Counted from the first letter of the stretch, positions 19,212 to 29,183 are shown. The stretch: 64,000 nucleotides of DNA from Bacteroidales bacterium (GCA_015061185.1 SUWZ01000008.1:1-64000), one strand, 5' to 3'. A program made the numbers and translations. Notes: generated by a model from the letters alone, not told the origin.

Positions 19212-20189
19212 TTATAAAATTCTATCACTCTTATACTTATTTTTCTTCGCGAACTGAGGTTTAAAACTATAACGCAAAGAGACTTCATGACTTCCCCCCG
19301 ACCTTATCATTTTTGAAGTAGGCAAATCATAAGAATAACACAATCGAAGGCCATTTATTACGTCAACACCAAAAAGGAAGACAAATGCATCTCCGAACCT
19401 ATAAGAAATTCCGCCTCTTACTCTTTTAGAATATTCAAAAAGACCTGTCAACTCGCACTGCCACGAAGAAAAATTGGTTCGCAACTGAGCCGACGGAATA
19501 AAAACCAAATTAGATTTACGCATCTGCAACTCGTAAGCCCCAATCAAACTAAAAATTCTAGGCATGTACAACTCATACACATCCGAACCATAATTAAAAC
19601 GAGCTGCGTTCAAATGAAGCACCGATAATCCAACATAAAACTCATCTTGACTATACTCGCATCCAAAAGAAACATCAAACGCAACATCATTTGACTCACT
19701 TGCTGTAAACGCATCCAAAATTGGATCTTTAGACTCATGATACTCATCTCCAGACATCTCCTCACCTCCTGCACCCACAAAATCAACTTCGTCTTTATCA
19801 AAAGTCTGATTTATAAATCCCACATTCAGTCCTAAACTCAGAACTCCTTTCAGAACTCTCAGTTTATATGAATATTGTAAAAGAACGCTTTGGTTTTTAA
19901 ACAAACCTATCTCATCACTTAAAAAATACAATCCCAAACCATGCTTCGTATCTCCAATCTTCAAGGGCATGGTAAACGAGAACAACAAATCTTTCGGTGC
20001 CCCACTGTACCCTGCCCACTGCAAACGATACACTCCAAACACACTCATCATCTCATCTCTCGCTATCGACGCCGGATTTGTCGCCGATGGAACCTCCATA
20101 TACTGACTAAATTGAGGATTCAACTGCGCCACTCCCCCCACTACCGAAATACACAAGAAAAAGAGAAATATCAACAACCTTTTCTTCAT
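19212..20189 (-). CDS. porP: PorP/SprF-family type IX secretion outer-membrane protein
   Basis: A 325-residue predicted outer-membrane barrel with a signal peptide (VVGGVAQ) and the PorP/SprF start LNPQFSQYMEVPSATNPAS, followed by amphipathic strands such as FSFTMPLKIGDTKHGLGLYF. The family works with the type IX machine, often anchoring or guiding secreted adhesins. As first gene of porP-gldKLMN it should be the core PorP rather than a dedicated SprF. No consensus TANNTTTG is visible upstream, so the operon may use another promoter type or regulator. Confidence 0.9.
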   Translation of the reverse strand: MKKRLLIFLFFLCISVVGGVAQLNPQFSQYMEVPSATNPASIARDEMMSVFGVYRLQWAGYSGAPKDLLFSFTMPLKIGDTKHGLGLYFLSDEIGLFKNQSVLLQYSYKLRVLKGVLSLGLNVGFINQTFDKDEVDFVGAGGEEMSGDEYHESKDPILDAFTASESNDVAFDVSFGCEYSQDEFYVGLSVLHLNAARFNYGSDVYELYMPRIFSLIGAYELQMRKSNLVFIPSAQLRTNFSSWQCELTGLFEYSKRVRGGISYRFGDAFVFLFGVDVINGLRLCYSYDLPTSKMIRSGGSHEVSLRYSFKPQFAKKNKYKSDRIL

Positions 20190-20328
20190 TATTTCACAAT
20201 TTAGTCATCCAAAAATCAACTACAATATTAATAATTTTTACAATAATTTACAAATTAGACCTACTTTTTTAAGTTTTTTTTTCAACTCAAAATCATATCA
20301 GTCTAAATTACAAGACCTTACCATCTCA

Positions 20329-20550
20329 TCAATATTCCTCCTCATCAAAGAAAAAATCTTCTTTACTAGGATAATCAGGCCAAATATCTTCAATACTTTC
20401 GTATATTTCACCTTCATCTTCCATCTCTTGAAGATTTTCGATAACTTCAAGTGGCGCTCCAGAACGGATGGCAAAATCTACCAACTCATCCTTCGATGCT
20501 GGCCATGGCGCATCTTCTAACTTCGAAGCCAATTCCAATGTCCAATACAT
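20329..20550 (-). CDS. DUF2795-family small acidic protein
   Basis: A 73-residue protein with the DUF2795 pattern: MYWTLELASKLEDAPWPASK, then DELVDFAIRSGAPLEVIENL and a strongly acidic tail (FFFDEEEY). It is common in Bacteroidota but its function is unknown. It has no signal peptide or membrane segment. The ATG is preceded by a promoter at 20615-20644, so it appears to be a unit of its own. Confidence 0.8.
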   Translation of the reverse strand: MYWTLELASKLEDAPWPASKDELVDFAIRSGAPLEVIENLQEMEDEGEIYESIEDIWPDYPSKEDFFFDEEEY

Positions 20551-20614
20551 AGTCTTTCGATATTTAAATTCTACCTCTATAACGTTCCTCTCACATAAAT
20601 AGTGTAGAGGACTG

Positions 20615-20644
20615 CAAAAATATACGTTTTTTTGTCAACCGCAA
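20615..20644 (-). promoter_or_regulatory. promoter of the DUF2795 gene
   Basis: On the minus strand TTG (20644-20642), a 19-nt spacer, then TATTTTTG (20622-20615); the leader would be about 60 nt. Confidence 0.5.
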
Positions 20645-20694
20645 TTATTTTTCAAAAAAAAATTAAAAAAAAATGCAATTTAACGTTTTAAAGG

Positions 20695-21462
20695 CTAATA
20701 ATACCTCAAAACAAACTCTTCTTTCTGCAAATTTGAATCTAAAATTAGAATTACAATGTGAAATAAATCAATTACTACCCTAACTTGATCGTGCAATTTT
20801 ATTTTCTTTAGATCATCCCGATTACTTTCCCCAAAATAAGGCTCATTTATAACTATTACACCACCAAAACTACCCGTTTGCAAAAGTGTATTACAGTAGC
20901 TGTAAAATCCTCTTGGCAACATTGTACAATTAATACTCAAAAAGTCAAATTGAACTTGCTCTTGAATCAATTTCCTAAAATTAGACTCAATATCTCCTTC
21001 CTTTAATAAAATATTACAAACCGAAGATTTTTTGAAATTATTTTTAGCCAAATCTGATATTTCCTTCTTCTCTGATAACGTTATCACATGAGCTTGAGAA
21101 TTAGGAGTTGCCAAGTACAACGTTGAAAAACCCATAGTAGTCCCCAACTCCACTATCGTTTTGGGCTTATAATAATTAACTAATCTAAATAAAATTTGGT
21201 CGTAAGCTATTCCTAATTGCCCCCATTTTGCCAGACATACTTTATTTTTCTCAAATAGTTCACCCTCTTCACTCAAAAATACATCAACACCTTTTCGATT
21301 GGATAGATAGCGGATTTTCTCTATTAAGAAATAACTATAGTAAGGTAACCTCTCCTCAATAACAAGAGTTATCAACCTAAAAACAGAAGGAGAATGAACT
21401 CCATAGCCCCTTCTATGTTTTGATTGAAAAAGATATCTCAATAGATCAACATAATAACTCAT
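20695..21462 (-). CDS. class I SAM-dependent methyltransferase
   Basis: A 255-residue Rossmann-fold methyltransferase. SAM motif I is IVELGTTMGFSTLYLA (about 95-112), followed by the acidic loop region and KEGDIESNFRKLI, then FDFLSINCTMLPRGFYSY. The N-terminus (SKHRRGYGVHSPSVFRLI) is typical of a Bacteroidota methyltransferase group of unknown substrate related to O-methyltransferases. The longest frame starts one codon earlier at GTG; ATG at 21462 is preferred. It lies between the efp terminator and the DUF2795 promoter. Confidence 0.75.
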   Translation of the reverse strand: MSYYVDLLRYLFQSKHRRGYGVHSPSVFRLITLVIEERLPYYSYFLIEKIRYLSNRKGVDVFLSEEGELFEKNKVCLAKWGQLGIAYDQILFRLVNYYKPKTIVELGTTMGFSTLYLATPNSQAHVITLSEKKEISDLAKNNFKKSSVCNILLKEGDIESNFRKLIQEQVQFDFLSINCTMLPRGFYSYCNTLLQTGSFGGVIVINEPYFGESNRDDLKKIKLHDQVRVVIDLFHIVILILDSNLQKEEFVLRYY

Positions 21463-21495
21463 CACCCAAATATATTGACAAAGATTTTAATAATT

Positions 21496-21532
21496 AAAGG
21501 GTGCGTCAAAAATAAACTTCAACACACCCTTT
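21496..21532 (-). terminator. terminator after efp
   Basis: AAAGGGTG (21496-21503) pairs with CACCCTTT (21525-21532), and on the minus-strand transcript the stem extends with G-U pairs to about 9 GC-rich pairs before a short U-rich tail. It lies 33 bp past the efp stop. Confidence 0.65.
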
Positions 21533-21565
21533 TATCGTTATACAATTGAATGTATAGAACTCACT

Positions 21566-22132
21566 TTACGCTTTTACACGCTCAATATACGAACCATCAC
21601 GAGTATCAACCAAGATTTTCTCTCCTTCAGAGATAAACAAAGGGACACGTACAGTGGCTCCTGTTTCAACTGTCGCAGGTTTTAGTGTGTTAGTTGCAGT
21701 ATCTCCCTTAAGCCCAGGTTCTGTATAAGTAATTGTCAAAACTGTTTTCACCGGCATCTCAGCGAACAAAACCGCCTCATTAGAAGCATCAGAAACGACA
21801 TCTACAATATCGCCTTCTTTCATAAATTCAACACCTGTTACCAAATCTCTTCCAATAGGAATTTGTTCAAAGGTTTCTTGATTCATGAATATTAAATCTT
21901 CGCCCTCCTGATATAAATATTGGTATGGACGACGCTCTACACGTACATCCTCCAATTTTTCACCGATATTGAAACGACGCTCAAGAATACGTCCAGTCAC
22001 AACGTCTTTCAACTTAGTACGCATAATTGTATTACCTTTTCCCGGCTTTACATGCTGAAACTCTATGCAAAAATAGAGCTTAGAATCTAAACGGATGCAA
22101 GTTCCATTCTTTATGTCTTGTGAATTAATCAT
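21566..22132 (-). CDS. efp: translation elongation factor P
   Basis: A 188-residue, three-domain factor that relieves ribosome stalling at proline stretches. The start [15 protein letters not shown], the domain I loop [15 protein letters not shown] (loop-tip Lys about residue 32), [20 protein letters not shown] and the C-terminal [13 protein letters not shown] are diagnostic. No modification gene (epmA/epmB or earP) lies in the window, so the loop may be unmodified or modified from elsewhere. A strong promoter stands at 22170-22199 and a terminator follows. Confidence 0.97.
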   Translation of the reverse strand: MINSQDIKNGTCIRLDSKLYFCIEFQHVKPGKGNTIMRTKLKDVVTGRILERRFNIGEKLEDVRVERRPYQYLYQEGEDLIFMNQETFEQIPIGRDLVTGVEFMKEGDIVDVVSDASNEAVLFAEMPVKTVLTITYTEPGLKGDTATNTLKPATVETGATVRVPLFISEGEKILVDTRDGSYIERVKA

Positions 22133-22169
22133 ATAAATAGTTTTTTTATAACTTTTTCTTTTTCGGGTG

Positions 22170-22199
22170 CAAATTTAGTGTAAATCCACAAATTTCAAA
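22170..22199 (-). promoter_or_regulatory. promoter of efp
   Basis: On the minus strand TTTG (22199-22196), an 18-nt spacer, then TAAATTTG (22177-22170): a full match to the Bacteroidota vegetative consensus. The efp ATG is 38 bp downstream. Confidence 0.75.
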
Positions 22200-22230
22200 A
22201 TTTAAATTTTATAAAAAAATAAAGAATGAT

Positions 22231-22238
22231 TACCTTTG
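22231..22238 (+). promoter_or_regulatory. -7 element of tyrS
   Basis: TACCTTTG matches TANNTTTG; the upstream half is degenerate (T-rich without TTTG). The start codon of tyrS is 33 bp downstream. The same TACCTTTG octamer precedes trpS and coaD. Confidence 0.55.
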
Positions 22239-22270
22239 TAGCAAAAAAACAACTAAAAGAGTAACAAAAT

Positions 22271-23566
22271 ATGAACTTTGTTGAAGAATTAAAGTGGCGC
22301 GGAATGATTCAGGATATGACTCCGGGCACTGAGGAACAATTACAAAAAGAGATGACAACTGCCTACTTAGGAATAGATCCTACTGCAGATTCGTTACACA
22401 TTGGACACCTTGTAGGGGTAATGATGCTACGTCACTTCCAAAGAAGCGGTCACAAACCAATTGCCTTAATTGGAGGAGCTACAGGAATGATTGGGGATCC
22501 TTCAGGAAAATCTCAAGAACGAGTATTGATAGATGAACCTAAACTTCGTCATAATCAAGAGTGCCTAAAAAAACAACTTGAAAAATTTTTAGATTTTAAT
22601 AGTGATGCAGAAAATGCTGCAGAATTAGTCAATAATTATGATTGGATGAAAGATTTTACATTCTTGGACTTCATTAGAAATGTAGGAAAGTTGATTACCG
22701 TAAATTATATGATGTCAAAAGATTCCGTTAAACGTCGTATTACTGGGGAAAATGGCGCCGATGGAATGTCTTTTACTGAGTTTACATACCAATTGCTACA
22801 AGGTTACGATTTTGTCCATCTAAATAGTCAGAAGAATTGCAAACTTCAATTAGGAGGAGCAGACCAATGGGGAAACATAACAACCGGAACTGAAATGATT
22901 AGAAAGGTCACCGGGAACGAAGCTTTCGCATTAACATGCCCACTAATCACAAAAGCTGACGGAAAAAAATTTGGAAAAACAGAGTCAGGAAATGTGTGGT
23001 TAGACAAAAAATATACTTCTCCTTACAAATTCTACCAATTTTGGTTGAATGTCACTGACGAGGATGCAGAAAAATACATTAAGATTTTTACTAATTTGTC
23101 TAAAGAAGAAATAGATTCTCTGATCGCCGAACAATCTGAAACTCCACATCTTCGCCCATTACAGAAAAGGTTAGCTAAAGAGATTACCATCATGGTTCAC
23201 TCTGAAGAAGATTATAGTTCAGCTGTTGAAGCCTCTAACATCTTATTTGGAAATGCAACTGCAGAAACACTTAAAAATATAGACGAAGAAACATTCCTAT
23301 CAGTATTCGAAGGTGTTCCTCAATTCTGCGTTGATAAAAACATTTTTGAAAAAGGGATTAAAATACTTGACTTAACTGTTGATTCTGCCCCTATATTTAG
23401 TTCAAAAGGGGAAATAAGAAAGTTAATACAAGGAGGGGGTATCTCAATTAATAAAGAAAAATTAACTGATGCCGATATTGTTATTGATTCTTCTTTTTTA
23501 TTGAAAGAAAAATATATATTAATTCAGAAAGGCAAAAAGAACTATTTCTTGATTATAGCAAAGTAG
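22271..23566 (+). CDS. tyrS: tyrosyl-tRNA synthetase
   Basis: A 431-residue class I synthetase. The HIGH-type motif is in [13 protein letters not shown] (about 41-53), the tyrosine-binding region in LQGYDFVHL and [13 protein letters not shown], and the KFGKTESGN signature loop near 237. A C-terminal S4-like RNA-binding domain follows ([18 protein letters not shown]). Length is normal and the start is ATG. It is divergent from efp and separated from the next gene by about 400 bp that holds a small transcription unit. The N-terminal sequence [20 protein letters not shown] is typical of Bacteroidota TyrRS. Confidence 0.97.
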   Translation: MNFVEELKWRGMIQDMTPGTEEQLQKEMTTAYLGIDPTADSLHIGHLVGVMMLRHFQRSGHKPIALIGGATGMIGDPSGKSQERVLIDEPKLRHNQECLKKQLEKFLDFNSDAENAAELVNNYDWMKDFTFLDFIRNVGKLITVNYMMSKDSVKRRITGENGADGMSFTEFTYQLLQGYDFVHLNSQKNCKLQLGGADQWGNITTGTEMIRKVTGNEAFALTCPLITKADGKKFGKTESGNVWLDKKYTSPYKFYQFWLNVTDEDAEKYIKIFTNLSKEEIDSLIAEQSETPHLRPLQKRLAKEITIMVHSEEDYSSAVEASNILFGNATAETLKNIDEETFLSVFEGVPQFCVDKNIFEKGIKILDLTVDSAPIFSSKGEIRKLIQGGGISINKEKLTDADIVIDSSFLLKEKYILIQKGKKNYFLIIAK

Positions 23567-23730
23567 ATATTGAGAACTCCAATTTGCCTATATCTGTCTA
23601 TTACACGTTTTTTTAATAGATTTTAAAGGATTTCCAAGCATTGATAATACCTCATTAATATCGTATTTATTGATGTAAAAAACTCCTAAAATTCTTTCTT
23701 ACACAACTCAAATTATTTTTTTTGAAAAAA

Positions 23731-23761
23731 TTTGTTTGTAAGAAAATAATTTATAAATTTG
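23731..23761 (+). promoter_or_regulatory. strong promoter inside the tyrS-antiporter intergenic region
   Basis: TTTG (23731-23734), a 19-nt spacer, then TAAATTTG (23754-23761) gives a full consensus promoter. The expected start of transcription is near 23768. It feeds directly into a short segment that ends at an intrinsic terminator. Confidence 0.7.
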
Positions 23762-23767
23762 TGTCGC

Positions 23768-23844
23768 AAACAAAACAGGTAGATTTTTTCATAGTTAAGG
23801 TTTAGATGAGTTAAGGGACGTTGTGAAACGTTCCTTAATTTTTT
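23768..23844 (+). ncRNA. candidate small RNA or transcription attenuator (about 75 nt)
   Basis: From the predicted start behind the consensus promoter to a terminator there are about 77 nt without a credible open frame. The terminator is a 12-bp stem (23811-23822 with 23827-23838, one G-U pair) capped by a GUGA (GNRA) tetraloop and followed by six T. AGTTAAGG occurs twice (23793-23800 and 23809-23816), so the upstream copy could also pair with CCTTAA in the terminator's 3' arm, as in an attenuator switch. It does not look like tRNA, 6S or SRP RNA. It is either a stand-alone small RNA or the leader of the antiporter operon. About 165 bp before it (23567-23730) show nothing definite, and 125 bp after it lead to the antiporter start. 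Confidence 0.5.
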
Positions 23845-23969
23845 GCATATACTCCATCTCCTCAACGCTATTAAAATAAGGTCACATTACAATAAGCAAG
23901 TTTTTTTCTACAAAATTGCGAAAAAAAGAAATTTTTCGTTATTTTGCAACAGATAATAAAATTGTGTTT

Positions 23970-26111
23970 ATGTTAGAAATACTCAAAAATTTCGCCATTG
24001 ACCTACCCGTGACAAATCCCGTACTGATATTCTCATTAGTGCTATTTGTCATATTATTTGCACCCTTAATCCTAAATCGCTTTAAAATTCCACACATAAT
24101 AGGATTAATTCTTGCGGGAGTCGCTCTTGGAGATAAAGGTTTTGGGATCTTAACAAGAGACGATAGTTTTGAGTTGTTTGGATCGGTTGGACTTCTATAT
24201 ATCATGTTTTTAGCCGGTCTTCAAATGGACCTATCCGACTTTAAGAAAAATGCAAATAAAAGCATGTTCTTCGGATTTGTAACATTTTTCATTCCATTGA
24301 TTTTAGGAGGCATTTCAAGTTATTTTATGTTGAGTTATAACTTTGAACAAGTCTCAAACGTACAGAACATAACTTGCAACGGCAACTTAAATTTAAGTCA
24401 GTACATCATATTAGCTTCTCTCTTAATCGCCAGCATGTACTCCTCTCACACTTTGATAGCCTACCCTCTCGTAGGACGTTATGGTGTTACAAAAAATTCA
24501 TCGGTTAGTATCACCATAGGAGGAACGATGATTGCTACAACTCTCTCACTGATAATCTTAGCCATCATAGTCATGATTTGCAAAGGGGAAAATTCTATTT
24601 CACGTTGGATTGAATTTATTGTCTCTATCACCCTATTTGCCATAGCAATCGGCGTTCTTTTCCCGTGGATAGCTGAACATTTTTTTAAAAAGTACGACGA
24701 TAGCATTCTTCAATATATTTTTGTTCTCGCACTCACATTTTTAGGCGGATTTCTCTCTGAGTTAGCTGGATTAGAATCAATTATCGGTGCTTTTATGGTC
24801 GGACTATCTCTCAATAGATATGTACCCAAAATATCTCCTCTGATGAATCGTTTAGATTTTGTAGGGAATGCACTTTTTATTCCATTTTTTCTAATTGGAG
24901 TGGGAATGCTTATTGATGTTCGCGCTCTTTTCTCTGGAATAGACACATTAGTGATAGCTCTAATAATGTGCTTAACTGCAACACTTACCAAATACATTGC
25001 AGCTGTCGTTACCCGGAAAACGTTTAAAATGAGTAAAGAAGAAGGATTAATGATATTCGGACTAAGCAATGCGCATGCTGCAGCATGTTTAGCCGCAGTT
25101 ATGATTGGGTACAACCTTCCTATTGGAACAATGCAAGATGGAACTAACGTATACTTACTCGGAGATGAAATCTTGAACGCAACTATTGTTATGGTATTAA
25201 TTTCTTGTACAATATCTTCATTTGCAACGGAACAAGCCGCAAGAAAAATCGTTATCAAACAAGATCAATTGGAGGAAAAAATGTCAGAAGAAAAATTAGC
25301 TGACCGTATTTTAATACCCATTTACAACCCGGAAACATTGAATAGTTTAATGGAATTAGCTATACTTCTAAAAGTTGACAAAAGCAAAGAGCCTCTATAC
25401 ACTGTTAACATCGCCAATGACAATGACGGGAACACTTTGGACAAAGGAAAAAAATTACTGGAAAAAGCTGCTAAAATAGCAGCAGCAACAGACAATAATG
25501 TTAGAATGATTACTAGGTACGATGTCAACGTAACAAGCGGTATCATCCATACAATGAAAGAAAACTATATCACAGAAGTTGTAATGGGACTTCACCAAAA
25601 GTCTCACTTTTCAGATTCATTCTTTGGAGATAAAACTGACAACTTACTAAAATCAACCAATCAAATGATTCTAATTTCCCGCTCCGTACAACCAATAAGC
25701 ACAATTAAACGATTAGTAATAACAGTACCTCAAAAAGCTGAATTTGAAGTAGGATTTGTGAAATGGTATGATCGAATAAAGAATATATGTAAACAGATTG
25801 GAGCAAAAGCCGTTTTTTATTCTCACAAAGAAACTTTAGAACAAATAAAAATATTGGCAAGAAGAAATAAATTTGGAGTAGAAACGGAATTTAAAGAATT
25901 GGATAATTGGGAAGATTTTTTAATTTTAACAGGGGAAGTTAAAGAAAATGACTTGTTTGTAGTTGTTACTTCAAGAAAAACTGCCATGTCATACAATCCT
26001 CTTTTTGAAAAATTACCATCTCACCTTTCTAAATACTTTGCAAAAAATAGTTATATAGTTCTGTACCCTGACCAATTTGACGAGAGTACAACAAATAGTT
26101 TTATTGTTTAA
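23970..26111 (+). CDS. Kef-type cation:proton antiporter with C-terminal universal-stress-like region
   Basis: A 713-residue inner-membrane protein of the CPA2 monovalent cation:proton antiporter group. Residues about 1-420 hold about 12 membrane segments with CPA2 motifs (FKIPHIIGLILAGVALG, LLYIMFLAGLQMDL, ESIIGAFMVGLSLNRY, FIPFFLIGVGMLID, GLSNAHAAACLA). Residues about 430-700 are soluble and resemble UspA-like nucleotide-binding repeats (DRILIPIYNP, KSTNQMILISRSV). There is no TrkA-N (GxGxxG) domain as in KefC. The longest frame begins with TTG; ATG at 23970 gives a normal N-terminus. It starts a run of tightly spaced plus-strand genes (2 bp to the acyltransferase). The ion specificity is unknown. 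Confidence 0.85.
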   Translation: MLEILKNFAIDLPVTNPVLIFSLVLFVILFAPLILNRFKIPHIIGLILAGVALGDKGFGILTRDDSFELFGSVGLLYIMFLAGLQMDLSDFKKNANKSMFFGFVTFFIPLILGGISSYFMLSYNFEQVSNVQNITCNGNLNLSQYIILASLLIASMYSSHTLIAYPLVGRYGVTKNSSVSITIGGTMIATTLSLIILAIIVMICKGENSISRWIEFIVSITLFAIAIGVLFPWIAEHFFKKYDDSILQYIFVLALTFLGGFLSELAGLESIIGAFMVGLSLNRYVPKISPLMNRLDFVGNALFIPFFLIGVGMLIDVRALFSGIDTLVIALIMCLTATLTKYIAAVVTRKTFKMSKEEGLMIFGLSNAHAAACLAAVMIGYNLPIGTMQDGTNVYLLGDEILNATIVMVLISCTISSFATEQAARKIVIKQDQLEEKMSEEKLADRILIPIYNPETLNSLMELAILLKVDKSKEPLYTVNIANDNDGNTLDKGKKLLEKAAKIAAATDNNVRMITRYDVNVTSGIIHTMKENYITEVVMGLHQKSHFSDSFFGDKTDNLLKSTNQMILISRSVQPISTIKRLVITVPQKAEFEVGFVKWYDRIKNICKQIGAKAVFYSHKETLEQIKILARRNKFGVETEFKELDNWEDFLILTGEVKENDLFVVVTSRKTAMSYNPLFEKLPSHLSKYFAKNSYIVLYPDQFDESTTNSFIV

Positions 26112-26113
26112 TT

Positions 26114-27436
26114 ATGAATAAATTTACTAAAACTTCATTTATTTATTTGCTAATAAGAAGCTATGCTAGTTTCTTAATTAGAAAATGGTTTTCAAAAATA
26201 GAAGTGAATGGCGATGCTAGAATCCCTGAAAATGAAGCTGTGATTTTTGCTCCCAACCATCAAAACGCATTTATAGATGCGATGGCCCTACTTAGCACAG
26301 TTCCTGAGCCGATTGTGTTTTGGGTTAGAGCTGATATTTTCCAAAATAAATGGATTGGGAAAATTCTTCAGTTTTTAAAATTAATGCCTGCCTATAGAAT
26401 GCGAAATGGATACAACAATCTTAAAAAGAATGAAGAATCATTTAAAAATTCCATGGACGTCTTAACAAACAAACAATATCTTTGTTTAATGCCGGAAGGC
26501 GGACAAGAAGAAGAACGCAGATTACGCCCTCTCGTTAAAGGTATTTTTAGAAATGCTTTTGCGGCTCAAGAACTTTTGCCGGAAAAAGAATGGGTTAAAA
26601 TTGTTCCTGTAGGTATAGACTATGGCAACTACGATAAAAGTGGACATCACCTCATCATCAACTATGGGAGACCTATTAGTATCAAAGATTACTATGAACT
26701 ATACAAAGAAAAGCCGGCAGAAGCAATGAATCAAATTAAAGAAAATCTGCATGCTCGGATTAAGGATTTAATGTTGGATATTCAATCTAAAAAATATTAT
26801 TCAACATTTTATTCTGCTTCATATATATATAACTATCCAATGCTAGAAATCTTACAATTAGAAGATAATATTACGAATCGTTTAATTGCCAGACAAAAAA
26901 TTATCAATATACTGCATACAGCAGAAACGGCTAACGAGCCATTATTAGATGAACTTGAAAAAGAGTGTACACATTGGAACAACCGCTATAAAGAGACCGA
27001 CTTGTGTGCACAAACTCAAGAATGGGATAGTTGGGACATGAATTTAATTACTCAAATTTTGTATTTGGTTATTACATTTCCTCTATTTTTATATTCAGCG
27101 ATTTTTAATTTAATCCCTTTCATCGTATGTAAGTTGGCAGGAAAAAAAGTAAGGGGAACCGGCTTCGAAGCTTCTGTAAAATTTGGATTAGCCGCAGTTT
27201 TATTTCCATTAGTTTACATAGCCTTAATTCTGCTATTTGCAGTCAATAAATCCCCTGACGCAATGACAACATTTGTCTTTGCGTTATCACTTCCCATCTC
27301 ATTCTTGTTTTTCTTGCGATATAGATGGAAATTTGCCTACGTAAAAGAGAGACTGAGAAATATATTTAGGAAACCGATTGAAGGGGATAAAATTATTCTT
27401 ATTATGCAACAAATAATTTCTAAATACCATAATTAG
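26114..27436 (+). CDS. PlsC-like 1-acylglycerol-3-phosphate acyltransferase family protein
   Basis: A 440-residue membrane-associated acyltransferase. The HX4D active-site motif is in APNHQNAFIDAMAL (about 50-63), with the acceptor motif MPEGGQEEERRLRP (about 122-135). Two or three hydrophobic segments at about 312-400 form a C-terminal membrane anchor. It is longer than PlsC (about 240 residues) and belongs to the extended Bacteroidota group whose acceptor is unproven; phosphatidic acid synthesis or another lipid acylation is possible. It follows the antiporter by 2 bp. Confidence 0.8.
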   Translation: MNKFTKTSFIYLLIRSYASFLIRKWFSKIEVNGDARIPENEAVIFAPNHQNAFIDAMALLSTVPEPIVFWVRADIFQNKWIGKILQFLKLMPAYRMRNGYNNLKKNEESFKNSMDVLTNKQYLCLMPEGGQEEERRLRPLVKGIFRNAFAAQELLPEKEWVKIVPVGIDYGNYDKSGHHLIINYGRPISIKDYYELYKEKPAEAMNQIKENLHARIKDLMLDIQSKKYYSTFYSASYIYNYPMLEILQLEDNITNRLIARQKIINILHTAETANEPLLDELEKECTHWNNRYKETDLCAQTQEWDSWDMNLITQILYLVITFPLFLYSAIFNLIPFIVCKLAGKKVRGTGFEASVKFGLAAVLFPLVYIALILLFAVNKSPDAMTTFVFALSLPISFLFFLRYRWKFAYVKERLRNIFRKPIEGDKIILIMQQIISKYHN

Positions 27437-27440
27437 TCTT

Positions 27441-28148
27441 ATGAATGCACTCCTAATAAAGAACGAATTGTTTTCTATCGGTTCTACAGAAAAAAAAATA
27501 GTACTTCAACGATTCTTTAAAACAGGTGTAGGACAATATGGTGAGGGGGATATATTTATTGGGGTAACAGTCCCTCAGCAACGAGAAATTGTTAAACGAT
27601 ACAAATCTCTACCTTTATCAGAAATAGATAAGCTATTAAAAGAACCTTATCACGAATGCCGACTTACAGCTCTTCTATTTTTGGTTAATGAATATAAAAA
27701 AGAGAAGAGTTTAGAAAAGAAAGAGAATATTTATTCGTTTTATCTTCAGCATATAGAATCAATAAACAATTGGGATTTAGTTGATTTAAGTGCTCCCAAA
27801 ATAGTAGGTGCTCACCTCTTAGACAAGAAGGGAGAAATATTAATTGAATTGGCAAAATCTGATAATTTATGGGCTAAACGTATTGCAATTGTTTCGACAT
27901 GGTATTTTATAAAATATCATCGATTTAATGATACTTTCGCCATCGCAGAAATTTTGTTAGACTCAAAAGAAGATTTGCTTCATAAAGCTGTAGGATGGAT
28001 GCTTAGAGAAATTGGCAAAAAAGATTATGAGGTAGAATGCGACTTTTTAAAAAAACATTATAAAAGATTACCCCGTACCACTCTACGCTACGCAATAGAA
28101 CGTTTCTCTAATGAGACGAGGAAAGATTTCTTAGTAGGAAATATTTAA
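27441..28148 (+). CDS. AlkD-like DNA alkylation repair protein
   Basis: A 235-residue all-helical HEAT-repeat protein of the AlkC/AlkD superfamily. The AlkD-type residues are present: Trp and Asp in [16 protein letters not shown], Arg in [16 protein letters not shown], and Trp in [13 protein letters not shown]. AlkD removes bulky or cationic N3/N7-alkylated purines without base flipping. It lies 4 bp after the acyltransferase and 10 bp before ruvB, so it shares a unit with a recombination gene. Confidence 0.85.
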   Translation: MNALLIKNELFSIGSTEKKIVLQRFFKTGVGQYGEGDIFIGVTVPQQREIVKRYKSLPLSEIDKLLKEPYHECRLTALLFLVNEYKKEKSLEKKENIYSFYLQHIESINNWDLVDLSAPKIVGAHLLDKKGEILIELAKSDNLWAKRIAIVSTWYFIKYHRFNDTFAIAEILLDSKEDLLHKAVGWMLREIGKKDYEVECDFLKKHYKRLPRTTLRYAIERFSNETRKDFLVGNI

Positions 28149-28158
28149 AAAAATTTAT

Positions 28159-29178
28159 ATGGAAGATTTTAACATTCGTGAATCTGCAAGTGATAGAGAA
28201 CGGGACTTTGAGAATGCACTTCGTCCTCTTTCTTTTGCTGATTTCTCCGGACAAAACAAAATAATTGAAAATTTACACATCTTTGTTCAGGCGGCAAAAA
28301 TGCGAGGAGAACCTTTAGATCATATTTTGTTTCATGGTCCTCCCGGATTAGGGAAAACGACACTTTCTAACATCATTGCCAATGAATTAGGGGTTGGATT
28401 CAAAGTTACTTCCGGTCCGGTTTTAGATAAACCCGGAGATTTAGCCGGTCTATTAACTAACCTTGAATCCCACGATGTCTTATTTATTGATGAAATTCAT
28501 CGCTTATCTTCTGTTGTAGAGGAGTATTTATATTCTGCCATGGAAGATTTTCGTATAGACATCATGATTGATAAAGGTCCTAATGCCCGGTCTATTCAAA
28601 TTGACTTAAATCCTTTCACCTTAGTTGGAGCTACAACTAGGAGCGGACTATTAACAAGTCCGTTACGTGCTCGGTTTGGAATTAATTGCCACCTCGAATA
28701 TTATGATGTTGAAGTTCTAAAACAAATTGTTCTTCGCTCTTCTAATTTATTGAACACTCCTTGCAAAGAAAATGCAGCCATAGAAATTTCTCGTAGGAGT
28801 AGAGGAACTCCCAGAATTGCCAATGCTCTACTAAGACGTGTTCGAGATTTTGCTCAAGTGAAAGGAAATGGAACTATTGATATTGAAATTGCTCAATATG
28901 CCTTAGAGGCTCTTAATATCGACAAATATGGGTTGGACGAAATTGACAACAAACTACTAAACCTCATGATTGATAAATTCAACGGTGGACCGGTTGGGTT
29001 ATCAACGATAGCTACGGCTTTGGGCGAAGATGCCGGTACTATAGAGGAGGTATATGAGCCATTTTTAATTAAAGAAGGTTTCTTAAAACGAACTCCTCGT
29101 GGACGAGAAGTTACAGAATTTACATATAAACACCTAGGGAAAAATAGGTACAACAATTATGGTACTTTATTTGAATAA
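28159..29178 (+). CDS. ruvB: Holliday junction branch migration helicase RuvB
   Basis: A 339-residue AAA+ motor that drives branch migration with RuvA. Walker A is [11 protein letters not shown] (about 64-74), Walker B is [10 protein letters not shown], sensor 1 lies in [18 protein letters not shown], and the C-terminal winged helix ends with [13 protein letters not shown]. Length and start are normal. ruvA and ruvC are not adjacent. It is followed 5 bp later by a 2-hydroxyacid dehydrogenase gene. Confidence 0.97.
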   Translation: MEDFNIRESASDRERDFENALRPLSFADFSGQNKIIENLHIFVQAAKMRGEPLDHILFHGPPGLGKTTLSNIIANELGVGFKVTSGPVLDKPGDLAGLLTNLESHDVLFIDEIHRLSSVVEEYLYSAMEDFRIDIMIDKGPNARSIQIDLNPFTLVGATTRSGLLTSPLRARFGINCHLEYYDVEVLKQIVLRSSNLLNTPCKENAAIEISRRSRGTPRIANALLRRVRDFAQVKGNGTIDIEIAQYALEALNIDKYGLDEIDNKLLNLMIDKFNGGPVGLSTIATALGEDAGTIEEVYEPFLIKEGFLKRTPRGREVTEFTYKHLGKNRYNNYGTLFE

Positions 29179-29183
29179 ACTCA

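Noticed and set aside
23567-23730. Minus-strand frame with a protein-like segment (INEVLSMLGNPLKSIKKT)
   Set aside because: Only about 36 codons between stops, no start at its head, no promoter; length and composition are compatible with chance.
23768-23844. 6S RNA, SRP RNA, tmRNA or a known riboswitch at the candidate small RNA
   Set aside because: Too short and without the long bulged hairpin of 6S, the SRP tetraloop domain, a tRNA-like fold or a motif that I recognise from known riboswitch classes.
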